Shown here: positions 1-7,577 of the stretch, one piece after another
How positions within the stretch are numbered: position 1 is the first letter of the stretch
How the letters are laid out: every line of letters begins with the position of its first letter
From: Acanthaster planci
Taxonomy: Eukaryota > Echinodermata > Asteroidea > Valvatida > Acanthasteridae
Length of the DNA stretch: 16,845 nt
Assembly (NCBI RefSeq): GCF_001949145.1
Contig: NW_019091415.1
Coordinates: 1,344,246-1,361,090 of the forward strand
Reading direction: 5' to 3'
Notes under the pieces: generated by a model
Database searches by the model: none
Told to the model about the DNA's origin: nothing
Seen by the model: the letters and a program-made list of their open reading frames with translations, nothing else
Made by a program: the position numbers and the translations under genes

Positions 1-607
1 ATTGACGATGAAGCGAGAGCGGACTGTGTTATATTCCAGCGGTACTGGGACTCCACACGGCGTGCGGTAAGTAGTGATCACGCACAAATTGTGCGGTTGA
101 TCGGCCTCTTCTTATAATCAAAGCACTAAATGTGCCCTACAAACCCAAAGAGTCAGAGAACCAGTTTAGTTAAGTTTTATACCAAGAAATCTTCCGTTTC
201 AAAATTATTTTTAAATTAAAGCAACTTGAATTTCCTCAGTGATTCAGCGGAACTGTGGATGAGGAATTGACCAAAAGAGCAGGAATGATGTTTTCTGTAT
301 GTACATGTACTAAAGCATTTCAAATCCAAGTATTTTTTCACTCGAAAAAAGGAAATGTTGAGAGAAGTCATAATACAGCCGGCCAATCAAATGTCACTTG
401 TCGAAGTGACTTTTACTTATACATTAAAATCTCGACAACTGAACCTCAGGGTAATGGAGTTATCCTGAAAAAATATTTATTAAACGAAACCACTTCATCG
501 TGGTACGTACCTTCGTGTGGCAAAACTTTCGTATCGCTTAGTCATTTAACAACGTGAAGCGCTGCTATTTTTTTCACTTAGGCTTCCTTATGTGTGGTCA
601 CATGACG
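1..607. other. No gene recognised
   Basis: I see no recognisable protein, RNA or repeat here. The first 68 bases are open in frame 1 and are followed by a good splice-donor sequence (GCG then GTAAGTAG), so this could be the end of an exon that begins outside the window, but the residues match nothing I know. The plus-strand reading frame at 255-557 has no recognisable domain. Confidence 0.4.
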
Positions 608-871
608 TTTCTTTATACGGTCACATGGCCGCTGCAGTGTCAGCGATTGGACTGCCTGAAGGGCACTACAATTGGGCCCGCGTTGCAATCAGGTTAGTTT
701 CAGCGTCTTGAAAGCCAGGATTACACAATTGCAGCTACGTTGATTTATAATTATGCAACGTGCTGGTCCTCGTCGGAAAAGAAATGAACTTAGGATGACT
801 GCTAACCCTATATAGACTTCCGATACTTTTAACGCCATTTGAAGCATTTTGGTGGCGTTTTTTTTTAATCA
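608..871. repeat. Dispersed repeat, copy A
   Basis: This stretch shares scattered but collinear similarity with 8838-8997. Both begin near CGGTCACATGG, share GTCAGYGATTGGACT and a GTNGCARTCAGG word, and end with TTTGGTGGYGTTTTTTAATC. Copy A is about 100 bases longer in its middle. There is no coding potential, and I see neither clear terminal inverted repeats nor a tRNA-type promoter. It is probably an old short interspersed element or the end of a larger one. Confidence 0.45.
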
Positions 872-1149
872 GAAACTTCAAAATAAGTGGATGTAATGGT
901 GTGGGCATTGTTTGAGTTACGGTGGTATTTTTGTACATAAAACTGTAAGCCTTTTAACCCGTGACGTACATAGCACTGATCTGGTCCGCACGTGACACGA
1001 CCAGCGCTCACCATTTGTGCACGCCACATGCGTTCCGCGTGTACGTGGTCAAGCAGCATCCGGGACATTTCCTTTGAGTGTTTGCATGTGCGTGTTTCAT
1101 GTATGTGGTTTGCTGCTCTGTTCTTTTTTCTGACGTTTCCCGTNTGAAG
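872..1149. other. No gene recognised between repeat A and the DIRS remnant
   Basis: The minus-strand frame here runs on from the recombinase fragment past an undetermined base at 1144, but the residues no longer resemble a tyrosine recombinase. It may be unrelated flank or a badly decayed continuation. Nothing else is recognised. Confidence 0.35.
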
Positions 1150-1560
1150 GACCTGGTCAGCACGCCAGATGCAGCTGTATCTGAGTCGAGATGGTCTCAT
1201 GGTGAAAACTCCTTTCATAAATCTTACCACCAATGGATGGGCTCGGACAGTTATTTTGTTGTCTGTAAAGCACAGTCCCGAGAGTGCTGACCTGGCAGTA
1301 TTGAGAGAACTGTAGCCCATTCCAGAATGGAACAATTCAGTTAGGAAATCGAGCATATACTTGGATGCAGGATATCAGTCTTGATTTTACGACAAAACTG
1401 TATCCACTTTCTCGTGTAGACTCTGTATTGTTTCTTTGTGTTAATCCGCCATGATGCCATAATGATGGTGGTTGCTTGTGGCGAAATGTTTCGCTCTTCA
1501 AGTGATCTCCAGACACAAGACAAGGCGTCAATCTCAGTTTCTTCCTGAGTGGATGTTGTT
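1150..1560 (-). pseudogene. DIRS tyrosine recombinase, N-terminal domain only
   Basis: Two overlapping minus-strand frames carry the SAM-like, DNA-binding N-terminal domain of a DIRS recombinase. The first has SWRINTKKQYRVYTRKW and the second has FLTELFHSGMGYSSLNTARS followed by HPLVVRFMKGVF and a tail resembling MRPSRLRYS. A frameshift near 1345-1360 separates them. Homology fades near 1150, before the catalytic domain that would hold the Arg-His-Arg-Tyr residues, so the protein could not recombine DNA. An undetermined base lies at 1144. The frame overlaps the end of the RNase H reading frame, as is common in this group. Confidence 0.8.
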
Positions 1561-2625
1561 GGTCAAGGTTGGCAGGCGAAGTAGTGAATCCTTTTGGGGG
1601 AGCAATATCGGCTGCTTGATTAGCATATGCAGTATGTGGGCAAACCATGGTTGAGTTGTCCGCAAGGGGACCACAAGTATGCCCGTTGCCCTGTCCGTCT
1701 CGATCTTCTGTATGGTTTTCCCCAGCACACTGAATGGAGGGAAAGCATAGAAATACCATGACTGCCAATTTATAGTAAATACATCGATGTGTAGTGCATC
1801 TGGATCTGGCCGCCACGACACAAACTTTGTGGCCTGTTTATTCAGTCTGAAGGCAAATAAATCAATTTCTGGGGTCCCCCGATGATTTGTAATAAGTGTG
1901 AATACACCAAGATCCAATTTCCATTCTGTTTTGTCAAAAGACTGTCTTGATTGAAGATCAGCTTCTGCATTAAGTCTTCCAGGTACATGTACATGTATAT
2001 AGGTCGCTGTGATCCAAATGCCTCTGTCTGTAGCCCACAACCATAAGAACTTTGCAATCTCATTGCAATGAAGAGATTTTGTTCCTCCCTTGTTATTTAA
2101 GTGAGCCACAGCTGTACTGTTACCTACCATAATTTTGACATGTTTGCCTCGTACCTGGTCACAAAATGATCTCAGTGTTAAAAAAGCTGCCAAGATTTCT
2201 AAATAGTGAATGTGATAGGCAGCTTCTTTGGCGGTCCATCTGTCACCACGCTTGATTCCTTCACATGTGCCTCCCCAACCAATATTTGAGGCGTCAGAAG
2301 TAACTGTGATGTTGGGGTTTCCCCTCCTAATATACTGATTTTGACTTAGTAAATTTTCAATCCACCAGGTGAGGTCTTGCTTCATACTCTGAGTAATTGG
2401 CATGTACATGTATGCATCAAAATTGCCTTTATTTAAATTCAAGGCGTCTATTTTATTTACTTCTTAGGATCTGTAATGGAGTGATCCAAATTCAACTGCT
2501 GGGAGACTCGAGATCATAAGGCCAATAACTTTGGCAACAGAACATATGGGTACACAAACCTGAAGAAGTTTTGCACATTCTTCAATTAAATTTAGTGTGT
2601 TTTGTGCAGGCAGTGTCACTGTCAT
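1534..2625 (-). pseudogene. DIRS RT C-terminus and RNase H
   Basis: The first part (about 2625-2380) continues the reverse transcriptase with words such as VAKVIGLMISSLPAVEFG and GNFDAYM, interrupted by a TAA stop near 2466. An RNase H domain follows: TSDASNIGWGG contains the first Asp, YLEILAAFLTLRSF the Glu, and NAEADLQSR the last Asp. The remaining Asp, expected just before NSTAVAHLNNKGGT, is Gly here (GGT at 2122-2124 on the minus strand), a single-base change from an Asp codon. After the domain, the frame runs on to 1534 through a linker typical of DIRS polyproteins. The RNase H is therefore probably inactive even where the frame is open. Confidence 0.85.
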
Positions 2626-2629
2626 GGAC

Positions 2630-3138
2630 TGGGATCTATTTCAACCCAGGATGTTTGAGTTTATGTGTTGGCTTTAGGACAGATTTCACTGGGTGATGTA
2701 TAAATCCCAGCTTATGGAATAAATCCAAGGTTTTGTCCATATTTTCTTGACATTCCTCATTTGTAGAGCCAATCAGTAAGGAATCATCAATATACCCCAC
2801 ATTCCTATAACCTGGCTGTCTCAATGTAGCAAAGACAGGCTTCATAAGCTTAGTGAACATGCTGGGTGCTGATGCTAATCCATTGGGTAGGCAGGTATAC
2901 TGAACAACTTTCGTTTCCATTCAAATTTTAGATACTTTTGGTGCTCCTCTGCGATGGGGACTGACTAATAAGCATCTTTAAGATCTATAGATGCCAGATA
3001 GTATTCAGGTGAAATACATGAACATTTAAGCTGAAGGACCGTTTCAAAAGTATCCATTTTTAAATGATGGTACTCAACATGCTCATTCAGATCTTTCAAG
3101 TTTAGAATCATACGAAATGTACCATCCTTTTTCGGCCT
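2630..3138 (-). pseudogene. DIRS reverse transcriptase fragment
   Basis: The fragment starts at RPKKDGTFRMILNLKDLNEH, a typical fingers motif of DIRS and Gypsy-like reverse transcriptases. It continues with ASIDLKDAY, where the next codon is a TAG stop (2965-2967) in the place of an aromatic residue. A frameshift near 2920-2930 leads into YTCLPNGLASAPSMFTKLMK and then the catalytic YIDD box (GYIDDSLLIG). A further frame change near 2640 links it to the RNase H part. Everything N-terminal to the fingers motif, including gag, is absent. The identification is secure from the order of motifs; the exact family is inferred from the neighbouring recombinase. Confidence 0.88.
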
Positions 3139-3576
3139 CGCCACTCAGATTTGCATGCGAATCCTTCAATCTTTTCGATTCTGCTAGGTTAGCGCAGCTT
3201 TCTCTTCGTCTTTTCTCTGTAACGTTAGATTTCTCTTTAGGTGTGAAAGATTTTGGTGAATGCAGAGTTGACGCTATTCTTGACGACTTGAATCACACAG
3301 CGTGTGATATTTCAACGGGCATTAACTAGCTACACAACACAGAGCTCTGAACACTACCGGTACGTGTTGCTCTGTTGAGGTATTGCGGTGCACTGAAGCT
3401 ACACCAGTACACAGTACCGGTATGTTGTGCAATCTCATGTGGTCACTGAAGTGCGTCTGATGACATAATAGACTAGCTTCCATTCACCTGTGAATCATTT
3501 CACCACAAAAAATAAATTCGATTCCCAAACGCCAGTGTTATGGGAACAGGTTAGTTAGCCCCACACTTAGGGCTGT
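3139..3576. other. No gene recognised
   Basis: This interval flanks the truncated 5' end of the DIRS remnant. A plus-strand frame at 3117-3329 has no recognisable domain. Around 3355-3450 are two imperfect copies of a word containing ACCGGTAYGT. At 3543-3560 the sequence GGAACAGGTTAGTTAGCCCC resembles the outer end of the inverted-repeat element at 3643-4147. Confidence 0.35.
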
Positions 3577-3642
3577 AGGGGTGTCGGTCACTTAGCCCCC
3601 AACCACTTTGCCCCCAACCACTTCACCCCATCCCCACTTCGC
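3577..3642 (-). repeat. 16-bp minisatellite, outer part
   Basis: About four degenerate units of CCACTTCGCCCCATTT (plus-strand orientation) lie here: cores CACTTAGCCCCC, CACTTTGCCCCC, CACTTCACCCC and CCACTTCGC. The array resumes at 4148 after the inserted element. Confidence 0.75.
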
Positions 3643-4147
3643 GGGGTTCATTACCTTTAGCACCCTGTTCTTACATGTATGTATTATAAGGAAACAAATT
3701 CTACTTTTTTTGAAATAACTTGTCTGAACAAGTTGTTGGTGATGTCCTCTTTCATATCAGAAAGAAAAGAGAACAGGGCTTTTGGTTTTGAGAGAAATTT
3801 TTGGGGTGAAATGGCAGTGTTCATGACCGCCCCAAAGAGAGCTGTGAACGACAAATAAGCGAATGTAGTCTGGTTCCTTGACCTGGATAGAGATTTGTTT
3901 TGATGAATCCAAAAAGAGTGGGGTAACCAGACGAAAAACAAAATGGCATCATTCGACTGAGTGGTTGTCTTTTGCCAATCTTGGGTTAGAAATTTGAAGT
4001 TTTCTTGCTTAATTAAATATTGTCAAAATTTACCTAAACAAGGCCTATCAGGATTGAGTAATGGTTCCTTAAGGTCAAAATGTTAGTTTGATAAAGTGGA
4101 CTTTGTTTCCTTATTATAGGAACAGGTTGCTAATGGTAATGAACCCC
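3643..4147. mobile_element. 505-bp MITE-like element with terminal inverted repeats
   Basis: The left end (GGGGTTCATTACCTTTAGCA) and the reverse complement of the right end (GGGGTTCATTACCATTAGCA) match, and similarity continues through CCTGTTC, TATAATAAGGAAACAAA and a CTACTTT/CCACTTT word for about 65 bases, with an 8-base length difference. The element is flanked by CACTTCGC at 3635-3642 and again at 4148-4155, an apparent 8-bp target duplication. Because the flank is itself a tandem repeat, the duplication could be coincidental. Eight-bp duplications are known for hAT, Merlin and P-type elements; the GG start would suit Merlin, but no transposase is present to decide. Confidence 0.75.
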
Positions 4148-4179
4148 CACTTCGCCCCATTTCCACTTCGCCCCTTTGA
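4148..4179 (-). repeat. 16-bp minisatellite, inner part
   Basis: Two clean units of CACTTCGCCCCATTTC type lie between the inverted-repeat element and the body of family X copy 1. They are in the same orientation as the units left of 3642, as expected if the element was inserted into one array. Confidence 0.75.
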
Positions 4180-4583
4180 TTATCGTTCATTCTGTTTAGT
4201 AACAGCATAGGGTAACAGAGGCCTAGGCCTACATGTAGATGCAACATGTAAAAACATCAGCGTTTGAGTACGATTGAATAACGATTGAAGAATCCAACTT
4301 GTAGAGGCCAAGACAATGCTTCCAATTTCCCGACCGACCCAAATTTTTTGACGAGACCCTGAAATTTTTATTGGCAAGTTAGAAAAACAAATTGTCTTGG
4401 TGTTTCATTGTCGCTGTGGTAAAAACACGTGCACAAAGCGCTGGTTCCCGCTGTGCCGCACCCATGTACATGTAAAGGAATGAGTGAGTAAGGCAACCAG
4501 TCTATTCATGCCGGGGCGACCAGACACGTACATGTACGTGATCTCACTCATCAAAAAAAAACATCGCTGTTGCAAGATTTCTT

Positions 4584-4722
4584 ACATGTAGGTGGAAAGC
4601 TTGCGGTAGCACCATGCAAGGATACAATCTCTTTGTGAGTCTGTATGGTTCTGAAAAGAACTGTGAGGAACTCAACGTTTCGGACAGTATGCTCTGTTAT
4701 TGTCTGTCCGTCGTCAGGAGAC
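4584..4722 (-). mobile_element. 139-bp SINE-like insertion with 13-bp target duplications
   Basis: The 13-mer TGCAAGATTTCTT occurs immediately before (4571-4583) and immediately after (4723-4735) this segment. That is the size range of duplications made by LINE-type retrotransposition. On the minus strand the segment starts with CTCCTGACGACGGACAG, then CCGAAACGTTGAG, a pattern I recall from repeat ends in several marine invertebrates. The 14-mer GTTCTTTTCAGAAC (4648-4661) follows and forms a five-pair stem with a TTTC loop. Inner inverted repeat CGGACAG/CTGTCCG lies at 4681-4710. There is no poly(A) tail and no coding region. The insertion is well supported; its class is inferred. Confidence 0.7.
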
Positions 4723-4735
4723 TGCAAGATTTCTT

Positions 4736-5151
4736 CATGTTTATTCTTAGTACATGTATCTTGTCTATGAGTGTATTTTCAGTGTTCAGCAGTTTAATTT
4801 TAAGGTTGTTTTGCTCATATTTGAAGCGAGCATGTTTTCACAAAATTTCCTGCGGGCCGAGCTTTATCCAATCACCCGGGCACAGTTGTTTGGATGCATC
4901 GACAATTACCAAAACAATGTGAACAGAATTGTGTGTGTCACTTTGAAATAAACTTGAAGAGGATGAAAAATAACCCTGATACTAGTCCAACCATACATGT
5001 ATGTATTAATTCACCATATGGACAATGCAGTCGACTTTCTTCATGCTTTAGTGAATGCCATAGAGTTTTCTATAATAACTACATGTCGTTTGTGGAACTC
5101 CTCTCTCGACCATTTTATGAAGAGGCTTGTAACACACTTGAGCACGGACAG
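4736..5151. other. No gene recognised
   Basis: This AT-rich interval lies between the SINE-like insertion and the next minisatellite. Overlapping plus-strand frames at 4614-5175 give hydrophobic or nondescript peptides without any known motif. I regard them as chance. Confidence 0.35.
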
Positions 5152-5210
5152 CAAAGTGGAAATGGGGTGAAGTGAGGATGGGGCGACGTGGAAATGGGGC
5201 GAAGTGATGG
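5152..5210 (+). repeat. 16-bp minisatellite, inverted relative to the one at 3.6-4.2 kb
   Basis: Four units with cores CAAAGTGG, GGGTGAAGTG, GGGGCGACGTGG and GGGGCGAAGTG are spaced about 15-16 bases apart. The sequence on either side does not match the body or terminal word of family X, so this array is either an isolated relic or the end of a different element. Confidence 0.7.
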
Positions 5211-5271
5211 TAAAGCGGCTGTAGTAATGGCTCTCTTTTACAGTCTGCCTCTAATCTGTCGCCACGGTTTC

Positions 5272-5304
5272 GAGTCAGCTCAGACCTGAAGCTAACTCGG
5301 ACCC
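5272..5304 (+). repeat. Second minisatellite (AACTCGGACCC type), left flank of fold-back element
   Basis: Two degenerate units, CAGCTCAGACCTGAAG and CTAACTCGGACCC, abut the left end of the fold-back element. The same repeat continues at 6092 on its right side. Confidence 0.6.
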
Positions 5305-6091
5305 AGCCTTTCGTCAAGGCCTTCGTGGCTGTGTTTATGTGTAACTGCAAAGCAACTGGACCGGAAACCACATGCACGAGTGGCGCAGCCACAAAGTGCT
5401 TTCCAACTTGTCAGGAATTTCTTATCTTTTTCTTTATGTTTTCGATTTTTCAAAAATCTCAACCAATCATAAGCAAGAGGGTCAGCAACATTCAGCTATT
5501 ATGCAAATTGAAAGTATACGGAAGATGGCAAGTGTGTCAAGTGTATTGGCAGCCATGAGTGCAGGTCAGTCATCTGAGCAGTATTTGGACACTTATTTAA
5601 AATATGTTGCTGGAAAACTTCACCTTGCAAATTTAAACGGTTGCAGCGTTAGGCTATTGAGGCATCTGTACGCAGGCATGAAGTTTTCATGTCTACCCAC
5701 GGGATACAGTAAGAGCTCCATATTTCAAGCACTGCCATTTTGCTTTGACCATTCAGCCTTGATGAACTGCTACTTGCTAGTGTTACTCCGTCAGAACCAT
5801 CCCCACCAACAATCATCATAGTTGTCATGTCACCGCTGAAAAACCAGATGGAAACATTGAATTTAAAGCTTTAGAGTTGATGCGGTTCATTTCGGAGACT
5901 CATCTGCTTCAACTATTTACATGAAAGTTATGAATAATGCACATCAGACATGTCAGAAAGCTTATGAATAATTCACCACAAAAACCTAAAAATCAATTTG
6001 GAAAAGGCCTCGTGGCTGCGCCACTCGCTTGGTCTCTTGTCCAGTCGCTTTGCAGTTACACACACAGCCACGAAGGCTTTGACAAAAGGCT
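5305..6091. mobile_element. 787-bp fold-back element carrying a helicase gene fragment
   Basis: The left arm (5305 to about 5397) begins AGCCTTTCGTCAAGGCCTTC; the reverse complement of the right arm (6091 to about 6005) begins AGCCTTTTGTCAAAGCCTTC. Both continue through CGTGGCTGTG, GTGTAACTGCAAAGC, ACTGGAC and GAGTGGCGCAGCCAC. Within each arm CTTCGTGGCTG and CAGCCACAAAG/CAGCCACGAGG can pair, so each end can also form a hairpin. The flanks are AACTCGGACCC on the left and AACCCGGACCC on the right, one mismatch in 11, within a tandem array. Between the arms is a decayed RecQ-like helicase segment and no transposase. It resembles a non-autonomous DNA transposon that captured host sequence, as Pack-MULEs do. 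Confidence 0.75.
5526..5966 (+). pseudogene. RecQ-like DEAD/H helicase, N-terminal fragment
   Basis: From the ATG at 5526 the frame reads into LNGCSVRLLRHLYAGMKFSC and then LPTGYSKSSIFQALPFCFDH. The latter is helicase motif I, normally with Gly before Lys-Ser; here that Gly is Ser. After a frameshift near 5775, another frame gives PSPPTIIIVVMSPLKNQME, the motif Ia region. A second frame change near 5873 gives VDAVHFGDSS, resembling the next conserved stretch, ending in a stop near 5967. The DEAH box and everything beyond are missing. The fragment lies wholly inside a fold-back element, so it is most likely a captured 5' part of a host or transposon helicase gene. It is non-functional as seen. 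Confidence 0.65.
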
Positions 6092-6190
6092 AACCCGGAC
6101 CCGAAGTCAACTCGGACCCACAACCAACTAGGACCCTGTTCCTTACTGTATGCCATGACTAACTCAGACCCATGCCAACTCAGACCCTGA
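6092..6190 (+). repeat. Second minisatellite (AACTCGGACCC type), right flank
   Basis: Five units are visible: AACCCGGACCC, AACTCGGACCC, AACTAGGACCC, AACTCAGACCC and AACTCAGACCC, spaced about 16-17 bases except for one 38-base interval that contains TGTTCCTTACTGTATG. The unit aligns with the other minisatellite (CMACTYSGMCCCAT covers both), suggesting a common origin. Confidence 0.7.
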
Positions 6191-7100
6191 TTAATTATCA
6201 GAGCGTTCTAAATGACACTTTGTTATGCAACCTTTCATCATTCTATTCAAAATCTTCAGTTTTAGATTTTATTTGTCCATATCCTACTTCATTACTCCAT
6301 TCAGTATTTGTTAGAAGGTTCACTGCATTTTAAAATTAATAATTTGGCATAACATCTTCTAACTCGTCAATGCTAATGCTGAATTTTCAGAGATTTGTTC
6401 AGTACTCACTATTTGAATACCAAACACCCTGGCAATAGTAACACACATTGCCTCCCACAGCCCTACCGGTAGCTACAGGATCCGGTTTGTCGCTATAGTC
6501 TGTACATGTATATAGGCACATTTAAACATACGCGCAACATATTGCAGAGCCACATCGACCACATCTTTTCTTACGAAAATATTTAATTTGAGATCAGACC
6601 TTAGCCATGCTTAGAAGGAAACACTTCATAATGTACATGTATATAAGTGATAATTCATACACAGACACTTAAATAATCACAAAATTATCTGTAGGTCTAC
6701 ATAGAGCAAAAACACCAAATAAATTACTAGCTGTATGTCATGACAAGAATCCAGCATGATCGTACACAACTGATTTGCTGTACACAGACTGAAAGATGAC
6801 GGTGCTTAAAAATAATACATGTATATAATTAACTGTACGCTGAGCGGAAAACATCAAACAGAGTGATACAGGCACAGTGTGAATAGTCAGCTGAACATGG
6901 GAAATACTTGCACACTTTATATTAATCAAAGATGAATTATGGCGAAATCACGTGAAAACAGACAAAGAGCCTAATTGGAACTCTGGGGGATGATTTCAAA
7001 TACCTGGACATGTACGTCTGTGTAAAACACTTTTGAAATTAAATGATGAGTTCTTGGCAATTATGTTGAGGTCCTATCCAGTGAGTTCCAGCTTTTTTTG
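6191..7100. other. No gene recognised; AT-rich with ACATGTATATA words
   Basis: No protein or RNA gene is recognised. The word ACATGTATATA occurs at about 6504, 6634 and 6817. The minus-strand frame at 6738-6929 has no known motif. Confidence 0.4.
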
Positions 7101-7376
7101 TTATACCGGCAGGATGGCGTAAATATGTGAACACACGTGCAGGAGCTGCTCTGGAGTCCTCTTCCCGTCGTCAACTTCATCCCACAGCTGGAACAGACGC
7201 CACTGCACACGCTTGAAGGTTCGTCGCTGGTACATGTAACGGTACTGACACTTGGACTGACACCAGCTTCGCTTAATCGCTCAGTAGAGACAGCAAATTG
7301 TAGAGGGAAGTGTCCCCTTCTGGGCTGCATTGAGGGCCCTATGCCAACCTTCGACATCGTTGTTCAATCGCAAAGA
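7101..7376 (-). pseudogene. MULE-type transposase, C-terminal fragment
   Basis: On the minus strand the sequence opens with LRLNNDVEGWHRALN, a hallmark of MULE-domain transposases and their domesticated relatives. A frameshift leads to SLYNLLSLLS, then an in-frame stop, then AKLVSVQV. A second frameshift leads to a basic stretch, QYRYMYQRRTFKRVQWRLFQ, followed by LWDEVDDGKRTPEQLLHVCS and a terminal stop at 7101. This order matches the C-terminal portion of such proteins as I remember them. A CAG just upstream of the first codon could be an old splice acceptor. The catalytic DDE domain is not present in the window. The frame breaks make it a pseudogene; assignment to MULE rests on the NNDVEGWH motif. 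Confidence 0.7.
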
Positions 7377-7431
7377 CTGGCGGTAAGTAGTCCACACCTG
7401 TGGTGGCCATAACGTGGACATCACTCACATG

Positions 7432-7577
7432 TTCTCCAAGTAGTTGAAGAGCTGTTGAGAGAAGTAAAAATCAAATTAGCATTGTGTAGGCTCGAAAAAC
7501 ACAATTTCAGTAGACCATTTTCTCCAAGTAGTTGAAGAGTTGTAGAGAGAAGTAAATTAAATTAGCATTGCGTAAGC
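7432..7577 (-). repeat. Direct duplication (about 60 bp, offset 88)
   Basis: The segment TTCTCCAAGTAGTTGAAGAG with its following ~40 bases occurs at 7432 and again at 7520 with a few differences. On the minus strand each copy reads LFNYLENM or LFNYLEKM after a CAACAG or CTACAA, which resembles the short stretch preceding the NNDVEGWH motif in MULE-type proteins. It may be a duplicated exon piece belonging to the fragment at 7101-7376. Confidence 0.5.

Larger units (their letters stand above)
1150..3138 (-). mobile_element. Truncated DIRS-like retrotransposon (RT, RNase H, tyrosine recombinase)
   Basis: Read on the minus strand, the stretch holds reverse transcriptase, then RNase H, then the N-terminal part of a tyrosine recombinase, which is the layout of DIRS-group retrotransposons. 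These elements integrate with a recombinase instead of a DDE integrase. No gag-like frame is seen beyond 3138, and the recombinase lacks its catalytic half, so both ends are missing. At least two stops and several frameshifts break the coding region, and one RNase H catalytic residue is changed. It cannot be autonomous. No terminal repeats were identified, so the limits given are those of recognisable protein homology. Confidence 0.85.
3577..4340 (-). mobile_element. Repeat family X, copy 1, with terminal 16-bp minisatellite
   Basis: The reverse complement of 4148-4340 matches the plus strand of 10140-10387 over most of its length: GGGTCGGTCGG, then TTGGCCT, CAAGTTGGATTCT, GATGTTTT, TAGGCCTA, GTTACTAAA, ACAGAATRAACRATAATC, then a tandem array. 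The array (unit about 16 bp, core GGGGCGAAGTGG on the minus strand) and the final word GTGACCRACACCC are shared, so the array is part of the element and the end is defined. This copy is split by a 505-bp inverted-repeat element. There is no coding capacity. A SINE-like element or a non-autonomous element of another kind is possible. Confidence 0.7.

Noticed and set aside
1-68. Possible 3' end of a plus-strand exon with donor GTAAGTAG
   Set aside because: The frame is open and the donor is good, but the 22 residues match nothing I know and there is no downstream exon to support it.
255-557. 100-codon plus-strand reading frame
   Set aside because: No domain, biased composition or splice context; in AT-rich eukaryotic sequence this length is expected by chance.
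4648-4661. A real histone gene ending at the stem-loop-like hairpin
   Set aside because: On the minus strand there is no histone C-terminus upstream of the hairpin, and the hairpin lies inside an insertion with target duplications.
4614-5175. Three overlapping plus-strand reading frames, one hydrophobic
   Set aside because: They overlap each other, and the first begins inside the SINE-like insertion; no recognisable motifs.
4148-5210. One large element with inverted minisatellite ends
   Set aside because: The arrays are inverted relative to each other, but the sequences next to them do not match; the array at 4148 is better explained as the end of family X.
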